A stretch of 64,000 nt of DNA from VRUE01 sp963728045 (GCA_963728045.1 CAVSIE010000002.1:1426001-1490000), one strand, 5' to 3'. Shown: positions 50,518 to 60,652, counted from the stretch's first letter. Translations and numbers: made by a program. Notes: generated by a model not told the origin, from the letters alone.

Positions 50518-51473
50518 AAGCGCCGAAGTCCTGGTAGTAGACGAGCATCTTGCAGCGCCGGTGGCGGTCGACCCAGGTGAGCAGGTGGCGGACGAAGCTC
50601 GGGTCGTCGGCGCCGACCACGCCCCACTCGGGCAGGGCGAAGGGCTTGTCGTCGTAGCGCCGGTAGAGGCCGGCGAGCGCTTTCCAGTCCTGGTTGTCGG
50701 AGTAGACGTCGGTGCCGACCCAGTCGACGTAGCGCTCACCGGGGTAGAAGTGGCGGGGCCGGTTCTGGGGGACGGTGGGCGAGCCCGCCGGCAGGGTGCT
50801 CCAGAGCACCGCGACCGGCGCCTTCGGCAGGCCGCCGCACCTCTGCGTTCAGCGGCGGCAGCCCGGCCTGCGCGAGGCGGGCGTCGATTTCACCCCGCTT
50901 GCCGCCGCCGTGGACGATCACGTAGATGCGGCGGAAGGCGAGTTTGTACCAGCGCGGCTTGTGGGCGGCGTCGCGCGGAGCGCCGGCGCAGTCGTAGGAG
51001 GCGTAGACGTTGAGGCAGCGGTTGGGCTCGCCCAGCGGGCGGATGTAGGCGCGGCATCTTCTTCGCCCAGAACAGCTTGTTGAGGCGGATCAGGTAGTCG
51101 TCGCCGTCGCCCTTGGGCGATCGCCCGCGGGCGTGATCAGCTCGTGGCCGTCGTTGTTGTCGGCGGTGGTGATGTGGAGGACGGGCCGCGCCCGCGCCTC
51201 CTGCCAGCGTTCGATCGACTCGGGAAAGTCGGAGCCCCAGGTGCGGAAGGTCTGGATCAGCGCCGGGTGCTTGTTCGTCAGCTCGCTGAAGCCGCCGAAG
51301 TCGGCGGTGTCGCCGGTGTCGCAGATGCCGAAGAAGATCTTCTTGCCACGCGGTTCCAGGGCGCCGGCTGCGCCGACGCCCGCCGCCGCGGCGAGGCAGA
51401 GCAGCGCCGCGCAGAGCAGCGCGCCGCGCCGTCCTCGTCCTTGCCTTCGCCCGATCCATCTCGTGCCGCCCAA
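50372..51473 (-). CDS. GH26-like secreted glycosidase, three frameshifts
   Basis: The N-terminus is a signal peptide (LLCAALLCLAAAAGVGA) at 51473. Mature part begins KIFFGICDTGDTADF, and later pieces in different frames read DYLIRLNKLFWAKKM, IRPLGEPNRCLN (candidate acid/base Glu), and PFALPEWGVVGADDP (candidate nucleophile Glu), consistent with a clan-A glycosidase of the beta-mannanase/GH26 sort. Frame changes near 51120, 51060 and 50830 must be removed to read one protein. Because all parts are collinear and conserved, assembly errors are the better explanation. Confidence 0.7.
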
Positions 51474-51530
51474 GCACTCGTGGCGACTTAACCGTCAAAT
51501 AGGCGGGGTAAGTCGCCGACGTGGGAATGC

Positions 51531-53089
51531 TCATGCAGCGGATGCCTGGGCGCTGACGATCGTCAGCACCTCGGCGCCGTACTTGGAGATGAAGCTCGGG
51601 CCGACGCCGCGGATCGCCAGCAGGCTCTGCTCGTCGCCGGGCGGGTGGCGGCGATCGCTTCCAGGGTGCTGTTGTGGGCGACCGTGTAGGCCGGCTTGCC
51701 GTCGGCGGCTCGCAGGCGCCACTCCTTCAGCTGCTCGAAGAGCGACGACGTCGGCGGGGGAGAGCTCGGGCGGCGGCGCCGCGGAGCCCTTGGCGGCGCG
51801 ACGCTTGGGCTTGACCGCGATCGTCTCCGGGTCCGGCAGCCAGCTCTGCGGGTCGCAGACGTCGCAGCAGCGGCCCAGCGGCCGGCCGGCTTCGCGGTCG
51901 CCGAAGTGGTCGAGGACCCTGCGCCGCCGGCAGCGCTCGGAGTAGATGAAGGACTTGATCGTCTCGGTAGTCGCGCCAGCCGCGCTCGCGGGCGATCGCC
52001 AGGTCGGGGCCTTGGCGCTGTTGGTTGAAGCGGACCAGGCGGCCGAGGTCGGCGCGCATCGCCAGCAGCACCGCCTTGGCCGGCAGCCCGTCGCGGCCCG
52101 CCCGCCCGGCCTCCTGGTAGTAGGCCTCGAGGCTGGTCGGGATCGCCATGTGCCAGACCGAGCGCACGTCGGCCTTGTCGACGCCCATGCCGAAGGCGTT
52201 GGTGGCGACGATCGTGTCGGCCTCGCCGGCCATGAAGCGGCGCTGCGTCGCGGTGCGGTCCTCCGACTCCATCCCGGCGTGGTAGGCGAGCGCGCGCAGG
52301 CCGGCGTCGCGCAGCGCCGCGGTGACCTCGTCGGTGTCTTTGCGAGTGCCGCAGTAGACGATCGCCGGGCGGTTCTCGGGATCGGCCAGCCCCGCTTCGA
52401 GCAGGGCCAGCCGCCGCGCCTTCGACCCCGTGCCTTCCAGGCGCACCACGTCGAAGGAGAGGTTGGGCCGGTCGAAGCCGGAGCGGACCTGGAGCGGGTC
52501 GCGCATCTCGAAGCGGCTGGCGATCTCCCGCCCCACCGCCTCGGTCGCGGTCGCGGTGCAGGCCATCACCGTCGGCCGGCCGAGCCGCTCGGCGACGCGC
52601 GGAAGCTGCAGGTAGTCGGGGCGGAAGTCGTGCCCCCACTCGGAGACGCAGTGCGCCTCGTCGACCGCGAGCAGGTCGATCCGGCGCCGCCCGATCGCCT
52701 CCAGGAAGACTTCGGAGCCGAAGCGCTCCGGCGAGCAGTAGACGATCCGCGCCTGCCCGCCGCGCGACCTGCGCCAGGGCGCGGCGCACGTCCTCCCACT
52801 CCATCGCCGAGGTGATCATCGCCACCGGGTGGCCGGCGGCGGTCAGCCGCCGCCACTGGTCGTTGATCAGCGCGATCAGCGGGCTGACGACGATCGTCAG
52901 GTCCTCCGTGGCCAGGCCGGGCAGCTGGTAGCAGAGGCTCTTGCCGCCCCCGGTCGGCATCACGATCAGCGAGTCGCGTCCGTCCAGCGCCGCCTCGACC
53001 GCCTCGCGCTGGCCCGGCCGGAAGGACTCGAAGCCGAGCTTCGCCAGCAGCTCGTCGGCCTGCGCCGGTCTAGAAGCCGAGGACCCCAC
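51531..53089 (-). CDS. recQ: RecQ-type ATP-dependent DNA helicase, four or more frameshifts
   Basis: From the GTG at 53089 the frame gives FESFRPGQREAVEAAL and Walker A PTGGGKSLCYQ. Further blocks lie in other frames: DEAHCVSEWGHDFRP, TATATEAV, TRKDTDEV, ATNAFGMGVDKADV and EAGRAGRDG (helicase motif VI). Then Cys-rich SERCRRRRVLDHFGD/CCDVCDP (zinc domain) and an HRDC-like end AIRGVGPSFISKYG. The conserved order shows one helicase gene with frame changes near 52765, 51960, 51740 and 51660. Its 5' end overlaps the zwf stop by 20 nt. Confidence 0.75.
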
Positions 53090-54506
53090 CGGGCACCGGT
53101 TCTGGCAGCCAGGGCTCGTGCCACTGGCAGATGCCACGGGTCAGGTCGTCCGCCTGCCTCGGCCCCCAGGTCCCCGGCTCGTAGGGGTGCACCGGGCCGG
53201 GCTCGTCGAGCAGCGGCTGCACGATCCGCCAGGTCTCCTCGACCGTGTCCTGGCGGGTGAAGAGCTGGTGGCGGCCGGCGATCGCGTCGCCGAGCAGCCG
53301 CTCGTAGGGCTCGGGCTCCTCGCCCGGCGACTTTTCGAACAGCACCTCGAGGTCGGCCGGCTCGAACGCCTCCTCGCCCGCCTTCTTGGCGAAGAGGCGC
53401 AGGCGGGCGCCCGGCTCGGGCTCGATCCGCACCGTCATCTGGTTCGCCTCGGGCTGCTTGCCGGGCCCGACCCCGAGCCGCGGCGGCCGCTTGAAGACGA
53501 CGGTCACCTCACTCGACTTGACCGGCATGCACTTGCCGGCGCGGATGAAGAAGGGGACGCCGCTCCAGCGCCAGTTGTCGATCGCCAGCTCGACCGCGGC
53601 GAAGGTCTCGGTGGTCGAGTCGGGCGCCACGTCCTCGACTTCGAGGAAGCCCTCGTACTGGCCGCGCACGTAGCGCTTCGGGTCGGCCGTGCGGATCGCC
53701 TTGAACAGTTCCAGCTTCTTGTCGCGGATCGAGTCGTGGTGGTTGCCGGTCGGCGGCCCCATCGCGACCAGCGCCAGCACCTGCAGGGCGTGGTTCTGGA
53801 TCACGTCGCGCATCGCCCCGACCGCGTCGTAGAAGCGGCCGCGGTCCTCGACGCCGAAGTCCTCGGCGATCGTCATCTGCACGTGGGAGACGTGCTCGCG
53901 GTTCCAGACCGGCTCCAGCACCGAGTTGGCGAAGCGCAGGTAGGTGATGTCCATCACCGGCTCCTTGCCGAGGTAATGGTCGATGCGCAGGATCTGGTCC
54001 TCGTCGAGGACTTCGCAGAGGTCGGCGTTGAGCGCCCGGGCCGAGGCGAGGTCGTGGCCGAAGGGCTTCTCGATCACGACGTGGGCGTTCTCGGTCAGGC
54101 CGGCGTCGCCGAGCCCGTGGACCACGGTCGCGAACAGGGAGGGCGGGATCTCGAGGTAGAAGACGGGGCGCTTCGCCTCGCCGATCGCCTCGGCGACCTG
54201 CTCGAAGGTGCTCGGCGTCGGCGTAGTCGCCCTGGACGTAGGAGAGGCGGGCGGCGAGGCGGGCGAAGACGTCCTCGTCGGGGTCGCGACCGTCGCCGCG
54301 ATCGCCTCGCGGGCGTGCTCGCGCAGCTGCTCGATCGTCCACTCGTCGATCGCGACGCCGACGATCGGGCAGTCGAGCTTGCCCCGCGCCTCGAGCCGGT
54401 AGAGGGCGCGGAAGGTCATCTTCTTCGCCAGGTCGCCGGTGATCCCGAAGATCGTCAGCACGTCGGCGCTCGCGTCGCGGTCTCGATTGGCGTCGGTGCC
54501 GGCCAT
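53070..54506 (-). CDS. zwf: Glucose-6-phosphate 1-dehydrogenase, with a frameshift pair
   Basis: Catalyses the first oxidative pentose-phosphate step, making NADPH. The ATG at 54506 gives MAGTDANRDRDASADVLTI; an upstream frame extension is not family-like. NADP loop IFGITGDLAKK, substrate motif RIDHYLGKEPV, and EKPFGHDL are present. Between about 54295 and 54217 the frame slips and returns; the other frame reads DEDVFARLAARLSYVQGD, the expected sequence. It diverges from gnd. Confidence 0.9.
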   Translation of the reverse strand: MAGTDANRDRDASADVLTIFGITGDLAKKMTFRALYRLEARGKLDCPIVGVAIDEWTIEQLREHAREAIAATVATPTRTSSPASPPASPTSRATTPTPSTFEQVAEAIGEAKRPVFYLEIPPSLFATVVHGLGDAGLTENAHVVIEKPFGHDLASARALNADLCEVLDEDQILRIDHYLGKEPVMDITYLRFANSVLEPVWNREHVSHVQMTIAEDFGVEDRGRFYDAVGAMRDVIQNHALQVLALVAMGPPTGNHHDSIRDKKLELFKAIRTADPKRYVRGQYEGFLEVEDVAPDSTTETFAAVELAIDNWRWSGVPFFIRAGKCMPVKSSEVTVVFKRPPRLGVGPGKQPEANQMTVRIEPEPGARLRLFAKKAGEEAFEPADLEVLFEKSPGEEPEPYERLLGDAIAGRHQLFTRQDTVEETWRIVQPLLDEPGPVHPYEPGTWGPRQADDLTRGICQWHEPWLPEPVPGGVLGF

Positions 54507-54581
54507 CCGTCGCCAGGCTACCCGCTGTCCAGGCGTCGACCACATGGCCGGGCGTCGCCTGGCTGGCGTAGGGTAGGACCG

Positions 54582-55598
54582 ATGGAGCTGGGAATCGTCG
54601 GCCTCGGCCGCATGGGCGCCAACATGGCCCGCCGCCTGATGCGCGACGGCCACCGCTTCGTCGTCTACGACGTCAACCCCGACGCGGTCTCCGCGCTGGC
54701 GGGCGAGGGCGCCGAGGGCGCCGCCTCGCTGGAGGAGCTGGCCTCGAAGCTGAGCGCGCCGCGCTCGGTCTGGGTGATGGTGCCGGCCGGCGAGATCACC
54801 GAGAAGACGATCGAGGACGTCGCCGCCGTGCTCGAGAGCGGCGACGCGATCGTCGACGGCGGCAACTCCTACTACCGCGACGACATCCGCCGCGCCGGGA
54901 AGCTGCGCGAGCAGGGGATCGACTTCGTCGATTGCGGCACCAGCGGCGGCGTCTTCGGCCTCGAGCGCGGCTACTGCCTGATGATCGGCGGGCCCGACGG
55001 GGCGGTGCGGCGGCTCGACCCGATCTTCGCCTCGCTGGCGCCGGGGGTCGAGGCGGCGGAGCGCACGCCGGGGCGCTCCGGCGACCCCGGTCCTGCCGAG
55101 AACGGCTACCTGCACTGCGGCCCCAACGGCGCCGGCCACTTCGTGAAGATGGTCCACAACGGGATCGAGTACGGGATCATGGCCGCCTACGCCGAGGGCC
55201 TCAACATCCTCAAGAACGCCAACGCCGGCAAGGTCGAGCGCGAGGCCGACGCGGAGACGGCGCCGCTCGACCATCCCGAGTACTACCAGTACGACCTCGA
55301 CCTGCCCGAGGTGGCCGAGGTCTGGCGGCGCGGCAGCGTGGTCGGCTCCTGGCTGCTCGACCTGACCGCGGCGGCGATGCAGGAATCGCCCGACCTCTCC
55401 GACTTCGCCGGCCGCGTCTCCGACTCCGGCGAGGGGCGCTGGACCTCGATCGCGGCGATCGACGAGGGCGTGCCGGCGCCGGTGCTGACGACCGCGCTCT
55501 ACGAGCGCTTCTACTCGCGCGGCCTCGACGACTTCGGCGACAAGGTGCTCTCGGCGATGCGCAAGCAGTTCGGCGGCCACGACGAGAAGAGCGGCTAG
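54582..55598 (+). CDS. gnd: 6-phosphogluconate dehydrogenase (decarboxylating, short YqeC type)
   Basis: 338 aa. NAD(P) loop GIVGLGRMGANMARR, catalytic GGNSYYRDD, CGTSGGVFGLERGYCLM, and the active-site Lys/His in GHFVKMVHNGIEY. The length fits the short NAD-preferring class. It is divergent from zwf and overlaps pgl by 1 nt. Confidence 0.92.
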   Translation: MELGIVGLGRMGANMARRLMRDGHRFVVYDVNPDAVSALAGEGAEGAASLEELASKLSAPRSVWVMVPAGEITEKTIEDVAAVLESGDAIVDGGNSYYRDDIRRAGKLREQGIDFVDCGTSGGVFGLERGYCLMIGGPDGAVRRLDPIFASLAPGVEAAERTPGRSGDPGPAENGYLHCGPNGAGHFVKMVHNGIEYGIMAAYAEGLNILKNANAGKVEREADAETAPLDHPEYYQYDLDLPEVAEVWRRGSVVGSWLLDLTAAAMQESPDLSDFAGRVSDSGEGRWTSIAAIDEGVPAPVLTTALYERFYSRGLDDFGDKVLSAMRKQFGGHDEKSG

Positions 55599-56271
55599 TG
55601 ACCATCGAGCTCGAGGTCGTCGCCGACGAGAGGGCGGCGGCGCGGAGGGCCGCCGAGCTGATCGCCGCGGCGGGCGCCGAGGCGGTGGCGGAGCGCGGGA
55701 TCTTCTCGCTGGCGATGAGCGGCGGGCGCACCCCGTGGGGGATGCTGGCGATCCTCGGCGAACAGGAGGCGATGCCCTGGGGGGAGACCGAGCTGTTCCA
55801 GGTCGACGAGCGGATCGCCTCGCCCGGCAGCGAGGAGCGCAACCTCACCCACATGGTGCTCGGCCTCTCGATGGACCACCAGGCGGCGCTGCGCCCGATG
55901 CCGGTCACCCGCGCGATCTCGAGGCGGCAGCGCGCGAGTACGAATCGCAGCTGCCCGAGCCGCTCGACTTCGTCCACCTCGGTCTCGGTCCGGACGGCCA
56001 CACCGCCTCGCTGGTGCCGGGCGACCCGGTGCTCGAGGTCCGCGACCGCCGCGTCGCCCTTACCGAGACGGCCTACCAGGACCACCGCCGCATGACCCTC
56101 ACCTATCCGGCGCTCGCCGAAGCCCGCCGCATCGTCTGGCTCGTCACCGGTGAGGCCAAGCGCGATCCGCTCGCCAAGCTCCTCGCCGGCGACCCTTCGA
56201 TTCCCGCTGGCCGGGTCGAGAACGACGAGATGGTGGTAGTGGCCGACGAGGCCGCCGCGGGCAGTTCCTAG
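55598..56271 (+). CDS. pgl: 6-phosphogluconolactonase, one frameshift
   Basis: Starts at the GTG sharing a base with the gnd stop (TAGTG). N-terminal half has SGGRTPWGML and QVDERIA; after about 55910 the reading continues one frame over with DLEAAAREYESQLP, HLGLGPDGHTASL (catalytic His region) and VTGEAKRDPLAKLL. Joined, it is about 224 aa, the usual size. Together with zwf and gnd it completes the oxidative branch. Confidence 0.87.
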
Positions 56272-56616
56272 CTCTCGATCGCCAGCTTGGTCTTCAGCTC
56301 AGCAAGGCGCTGCAGGCGCGGGTTCTCCGCGCCCACCATTCGCTCCAGCTGCCTTTCGATCTCGGCGACATCCAGGTCGTCTGTCGCGACGAGCATCTGC
56401 TCGTAAGCGGTGAAACTGGGCTGGTCACGATCGGGTCGGCTCAAGCCGCGGAAAACGGAGAGGCCCGCGTCTTCGTCTGTTCGGTATGGCATCCGCCAGC
56501 AACAGAAGGTCGACAAGCGCTTGCCCTCGCTGTTTCGGCGTCGCAGCCTTCCATTCGATCGCTCCTCTGACTGAGTCAGACAAGCTTTCTTCCCGGATCG
56601 AAGGCTTATCGACCAT
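56268..56616 (-). CDS. Hypothetical protein, one frameshift
   Basis: The start at 56616 gives MVDKPSIREESLSDSVRGA and LVDLLLLADAIPN; near 56485 the reading moves by one to TDEDAGLSVFRGLSRPD and ends ERMVGAENPRLQRLAELKTKL. About 115 aa, mostly helical. No known family. It ends against pgl and starts 2 nt from the oxidase stop, so it may be co-transcribed with that oxidase. Confidence 0.5.
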
Positions 56617-56617
56617 T

Positions 56618-57982
56618 TCAAGCGAGGTCCAGCGAGACCGCGTGGTTGGCGACGATTCGGTTCTCAGGGTCGTAGCGGCGCTTGATCTCGACCAGGCGGG
56701 CGCAGGTCTCGGCTGGGAGGATCGCGTCGGCGTCGCAGGGGCGCTCGGCGAAGTTGAAGTAGCCCCCCTCGCCTGCCCAGGGACCCATCGCCTCGGGCAT
56801 GCGATCGAGGTGGGTCTTGATGGCCGCGCCCAGCTCCGGCGTCATCGGCAGGCCGATGCCGAGCATGACGAAGGATGCGTCGATCTTGTCGAGGGCGCCG
56901 CTGCCCTCAGCGGGCCGCCCCAGCGCTCCGCCGAGCTGGCGCAGCTCGGCCAGCAGCAGCGGCGAGCCCGACTCGGCGCCGGCGTAGGCGACGAAGGCCT
57001 CGGTCGCCTCGTCGGGGAGCCCTTGGATCGTCGTGTGGTTGCCCAGTCCCGGCACCGGCTGCTCGGGGTCCATGTGGATTTTGCCCAGACCGGCGGTGGG
57101 GATCTGGTCGAAGGTGTCCATGATCGGCTCGCCGATCTCACGTAGCGGGGCGATCGTCGCTTCGCCCTCCTGACGGCCGCCGATGCAGGCGGCACTGATC
57201 GTCAGCAGCGGCCGATCGCGGATCGGCTCGGGTACGTCCGGCATCGGTGGCGGTCGCAGGAAGCGAACGACTGAGGTCACATCGTCGGAAACGGTGGCGG
57301 CCCAGTCACGGTAGGCACGGACGCCCTCGGCTCCGGCCTCGGCGGGGAAGAGGAGGGCGCCCGCGTAGACGTCGGCGATCGGCAGCAGTTCGAGCTGCAG
57401 CACGGTGACGATCGCGTACCCGCCTCCGCCGCCACGCAGAGCCCAGAACAGGTCGGGCTCGTTGCCGGCGTCGACTGTCATCGGCTCGCCCTCGGCGGTG
57501 ACCAGCTCGATCGCTCGCACGTTGTTGCAGGCGAAGCCGTGGCGGCGACCGAGCCAGCTCAGCCCGCCTCCGAGCGTGTAGCCCGTGACGCCGACGTCGA
57601 TGGCCGAGCCGGGGAGGAAGCAGAGGCCATGCTCGCCAGCGGCTGCGCTCAGCTCCATCGACAGGACGCCAGCCTCGACCCGGGCGGTCCGCTCCTCGGG
57701 GTCGACCTCGATTCCCCGCATGCGCTCGGTCTTGAGCAGGACCGTGTCCTCCAGCGCGGCCAGCGCCATGGCGCCATGGCCTGTTCCCTGGCCCGCGACG
57801 CGGAGGTCGTGCTGGGCGGCGAAGCGGACTGTCGCGACGACGTCCGCGCCGCTCTCTGCGAAGACGACGGCCTCCGGTCGCTGATCAGCGGCGAGATTCC
57901 AGGCGGCGCGAGCCTCGTCCCAGTCGGGGTCGCTCGGCGTCGCCACCCTGCCGTCGATCGACAGCTCGGCGAAGTTGGTCAT
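56618..57982 (-). CDS. FAD-dependent oxidase, berberine-bridge-enzyme (BBE) type
   Basis: 454 aa. FAD_binding_4 domain with GQGTGHGAM (the His of covalent FAD attachment in the family) near residue 65 and LGGGLSWLGRRHG near 140; the C-terminal BBE motif YFNFAERPCD and RYDPENRIVANHAV complete it. Oxidises alcohol or sugar substrates, using oxygen. It begins just upstream of rpiA. Confidence 0.9.
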   Translation of the reverse strand: MTNFAELSIDGRVATPSDPDWDEARAAWNLAADQRPEAVVFAESGADVVATVRFAAQHDLRVAGQGTGHGAMALAALEDTVLLKTERMRGIEVDPEERTARVEAGVLSMELSAAAGEHGLCFLPGSAIDVGVTGYTLGGGLSWLGRRHGFACNNVRAIELVTAEGEPMTVDAGNEPDLFWALRGGGGGYAIVTVLQLELLPIADVYAGALLFPAEAGAEGVRAYRDWAATVSDDVTSVVRFLRPPPMPDVPEPIRDRPLLTISAACIGGRQEGEATIAPLREIGEPIMDTFDQIPTAGLGKIHMDPEQPVPGLGNHTTIQGLPDEATEAFVAYAGAESGSPLLLAELRQLGGALGRPAEGSGALDKIDASFVMLGIGLPMTPELGAAIKTHLDRMPEAMGPWAGEGGYFNFAERPCDADAILPAETCARLVEIKRRYDPENRIVANHAVSLDLA

Positions 57983-58000
57983 GGAGCCCTCCTTCGAGGT

Positions 58001-58651
58001 CTAGGTGAACGTCAGGCGATCGACGGCGCCGTCTCTTCCGATCAGCACCTCGCTGACCATAACCGGCGGGAAGAGGCCGTGAGCAGCGACACCGGGATCG
58101 GCCTCGAGGCGGGCGGCGAGCGCGGCGGGGTCGCCGATCTCGCCGCGGTAGTCGGCGATCAGGCCGTCGTCGGGGCTGGGGGGGACGTCGCGCAGCTCCA
58201 CCTCCGGGCCGAGCCGGGCCAGCGTTGAGCGCAGGCCGAAGGCGAAGAGCTCGAGCGGCACCGGCTCGGTGAGCGCCTCCACTGGCTTGCTGGAGTCGGC
58301 GATCACGACGAAGCGCTCCGCTGCCGCGGCGACGATCTTCTCGCGCAGATGGGCGCCACCACCGCCCTTGATCAGCCAGCCGGCGGGTGTCACCTGGTCG
58401 GTGCCGTCGATCGCGATGTCGAGCCGCTCCAGGGTCGAGAACTCCTCGACCGCGATGCCTAGGCCGCGCGCCTGCTCCTCGGTGGCGACCGAGGTAGCGA
58501 CGCAGCGGATCCCGTTGAGGCCGCGTCGCGCGAGCGTCGGCAGCAGGTGCTCGACCGTGGAGCCGGTGCCGAGGCCCACCGCCATCCCGTCCTCGACCAG
58601 CTCCGCCGCCGCTTCGGCCGCGAGGCGCTTCTCGGCGTCTGCGTCGATCAC
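58001..58651 (-). CDS. rpiA: Ribose-5-phosphate isomerase A
   Basis: 216 aa from the GTG at 58651; upstream in-frame sequence is not conserved. Phosphate loop GLGTGSTVEHLL, active-site Asp in DIAIDGTDQV (family IDGADE), KGGGGAHLREKIVA and VIADSSKPVE are all family-typical. Interconverts ribose-5-phosphate and ribulose-5-phosphate in the non-oxidative pentose-phosphate branch. Confidence 0.92.
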   Translation of the reverse strand: MIDADAEKRLAAEAAAELVEDGMAVGLGTGSTVEHLLPTLARRGLNGIRCVATSVATEEQARGLGIAVEEFSTLERLDIAIDGTDQVTPAGWLIKGGGGAHLREKIVAAAAERFVVIADSSKPVEALTEPVPLELFAFGLRSTLARLGPEVELRDVPPSPDDGLIADYRGEIGDPAALAARLEADPGVAAHGLFPPVMVSEVLIGRDGAVDRLTFT

Positions 58652-58678
58652 GGGCGCGGACTCTATGCTCGCGGTGAG

Positions 58679-59266
58679 ATGGACGCGCGCATCTGGCTGA
58701 CCGGCGAGCGAGGCGAGCCGCGCTCCGTCGCGCTCGCGGCCGAGCGCACCGTGGTCGGCCGCTCTCCCGAGGCGGACATTCACATCGACGACGAGGCCGT
58801 CTCCTGGAACCACCTCGAGATCGAGCGTCGCGGCGACGTGCTGATGGCGACCGATCTCGACAGCAGCAACGGCACCGCCCTCAACGGCGAGCCGCTCGAC
58901 CGGCCGCGTCGGCTGCGCGGCGGCGACGTCCTCACCCTCGGCGGGCACCGGTTGGAAGTCTCGGAGGGCGATCTGGGCGGCGGCCAGCGCACGGTCGCCG
59001 CCGCTGAGCCCTCCGTCGCCCTGAGCGAAGAGGAGCGCGCCACCGCGGCGGCGCTGGTCGCGCCGTACCGCAGCGAGGGCGCCTTCGCCGGCCGTCCCGC
59101 CACCCGCGCCGAGCTGGCCGAGGCGCTCCACGTCAGCGAGCGCACCGCGCAGCGCCGCCTCGACGCCCTCGCCGCCAAGCTCGAGATCTCCGGCGACGCC
59201 GGCCGCGAGCGGCCCCGCCTGATCGCGGCCTGCGTGATCGAGCTCGGCCTCGACCGTCCCCGCTAG
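58679..59266 (+). CDS. FHA-domain protein with C-terminal winged helix
   Basis: 195 aa from the ATG at 58679. FHA core: TVVGRSPEADIHIDDEAVS, WNHLEIERR, DLDSSNGTALNG (residues 22-72), which bind phosphothreonine. The C-terminus (residues 120-190) has a helix-turn-helix-like EALHVSERTAQRRLDALA. The region 59271-59337 after it holds strong hairpins. It may read out the Ser/Thr kinase found at 60770. Confidence 0.85.
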   Translation: MDARIWLTGERGEPRSVALAAERTVVGRSPEADIHIDDEAVSWNHLEIERRGDVLMATDLDSSNGTALNGEPLDRPRRLRGGDVLTLGGHRLEVSEGDLGGGQRTVAAAEPSVALSEEERATAAALVAPYRSEGAFAGRPATRAELAEALHVSERTAQRRLDALAAKLEISGDAGRERPRLIAACVIELGLDRPR

Positions 59267-59270
59267 CGGT

Positions 59271-59337
59271 CACGCGTCTGCATTTACCCCTCTATAGCAA
59301 GGGCTGGAGCAGACGCGTGGTGGCCCGGACCGGGCCA
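59271..59337 (+). terminator. Two strong hairpins after the FHA gene
   Basis: CACGCGTCTGC (59271-59281) and GCAGACGCGTG (59309-59319) are a perfect 11-bp inverted repeat around 27 nt, followed at once by the 17-nt palindrome TGGCCCGG-A-CCGGGCCA (59321-59337). One is likely a terminator. They also lie between the FHA gene and the propeller gene at 59435, so a leader role is possible. Confidence 0.5.
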
Positions 59338-59434
59338 AGGGTGGCCCGGAGGGAGGCGCTGCTGTCGTTGGCGCGTTCGCTCCCAGCGCCGAGCATCGGT
59401 TGGGCAAAAGCAATCCACCCGAAAGGGGAGTCCA

Positions 59435-60517
59435 ATGCTCAACCGAACGATCATCACCGGCCTACTCGCCCTCATTGCTCTGGCGCTGCCAGTCGCTCAC
59501 GCTGCGGCGGCGGGGCACTCGGGGGCTGTCGTCTTCTCCCGGGTCGTGACTAAAACGACCAAAGACAAAGAAGACAAAGAGGCGACAACGACCGAAGGCG
59601 GTCTCTACGCGGTGCGCGACGGTCGTCTCAATCAGCTGACCGAAGACCCGACCGACACCGAACCGACCTTCTCCCCGGACGGACGGGCGATCGCCTTCGT
59701 CCGCAGCGGCGACGTCTTCTCGGTGCGAGCCGACGGCTCGGGCCTGCGCCGACTCACCAGCGGGGCGGAGATCGACTCGGCGCCGACCGTGTCGCCGAGC
59801 GGCAAACTCGTTCTCTTCGAGCGGCGTTCCGCTGACGGCGCTCCGGCCGATCTCTACGCGGTCAACTCGCTGGGTGGAGGCGTCAGGGCGGTGACCAGCA
59901 CCCCCGAGGACGATCACGAAGCATCCTTCTCGGCGGACGGTCGCCTGATCGTCTTTGTCCGCACCGCCGGGGCGGCTGACGACCTCTACTCGGTACGGCC
60001 GTCCGGCGCTCGCGCCGCGCGCCTGACGAGGACGGGACGCGTCGACGAGTTCAGCCCGCGCTACTTCGCCGGCGGCATCGTCTTCAGTCGTGGCGAGAGC
60101 GGTGAGGGGCCGAGCGCCTACGCCGACGTCTACACGATGCGCAGCAACGGGAAGAAAATCAGCCCGCTGGTCGCCGGCGCCGGCTCGGCTTATGTCGAAG
60201 ACACCTCCCCTAACGGTCGCACGGTGCTCTTCCGCCGCGACCAGGGTCTCTGGGTGAAGCGGATCGGCCCCGAACGGGCCCGCAAGCTCAGCCAGCTGCC
60301 CGATGGCTCACAGACGAACGCTGTCTTCTCCTCCGACGGGAAGAAGGTGGCTGCGTTCATCGAGGCCGACGGGCGAGAGCAGCTCTCCTCGATCGACGTC
60401 TCCAGCCGCTCGACCACCGAGCTGGCCGAAGGGTTCGAACCGCTTGAACCTTCGACTGAACCGGGCGCCGTCACCACCCTCGGCCCCGTCATCACCTGGC
60501 AGCCGGTGCGGCGCTGA
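59435..60517 (+). CDS. Secreted TolB/WD40-like beta-propeller
   Basis: 360 aa with an AAAGGGGAG SD. Signal peptide to about residue 26 (LALPVAHAAAAG). Six or so PD40-type repeats: PTFSPDGRAIAFVR, PTVSPSGKLVLFER, ASFSADGRLIVFVR, TSPNGRTVLFRR, VFSSDGKKVAAFI. No catalytic motif. Likely an extracytoplasmic binding scaffold. Confidence 0.8.
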   Translation: MLNRTIITGLLALIALALPVAHAAAAGHSGAVVFSRVVTKTTKDKEDKEATTTEGGLYAVRDGRLNQLTEDPTDTEPTFSPDGRAIAFVRSGDVFSVRADGSGLRRLTSGAEIDSAPTVSPSGKLVLFERRSADGAPADLYAVNSLGGGVRAVTSTPEDDHEASFSADGRLIVFVRTAGAADDLYSVRPSGARAARLTRTGRVDEFSPRYFAGGIVFSRGESGEGPSAYADVYTMRSNGKKISPLVAGAGSAYVEDTSPNGRTVLFRRDQGLWVKRIGPERARKLSQLPDGSQTNAVFSSDGKKVAAFIEADGREQLSSIDVSSRSTTELAEGFEPLEPSTEPGAVTTLGPVITWQPVRR

Positions 60518-60558
60518 GTCCCGCCGGAAACTTCGGGTGTGCGGCTGGCGAGCGCCGG

Positions 60559-60652
60559 ACCAAGCGGGGCAAGGACGCAGGGAGGCGCGAATAGCAGCGC
60601 TATTCGGCCGACCGAGGACAACGCCCCGCGCAGTGTCCGCCGCCGCCAGACG
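60559..60652 (+). repeat. Dispersed hairpin repeat, copy 2
   Basis: Same block order as copy 1 (minus strand of 989-1058): ACCAAGC, GGCAAGGACGCAGGGAG, then a hairpin CGAATAG-CAGCG-CTATTCG, then CGACCGAGGAC and, after an 18-nt-longer spacer, GCCGCCAGACG. It lies 41 nt after the propeller gene stop in the sense orientation. The hairpin bases differ from copy 1 but pairing is kept. Confidence 0.6.
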
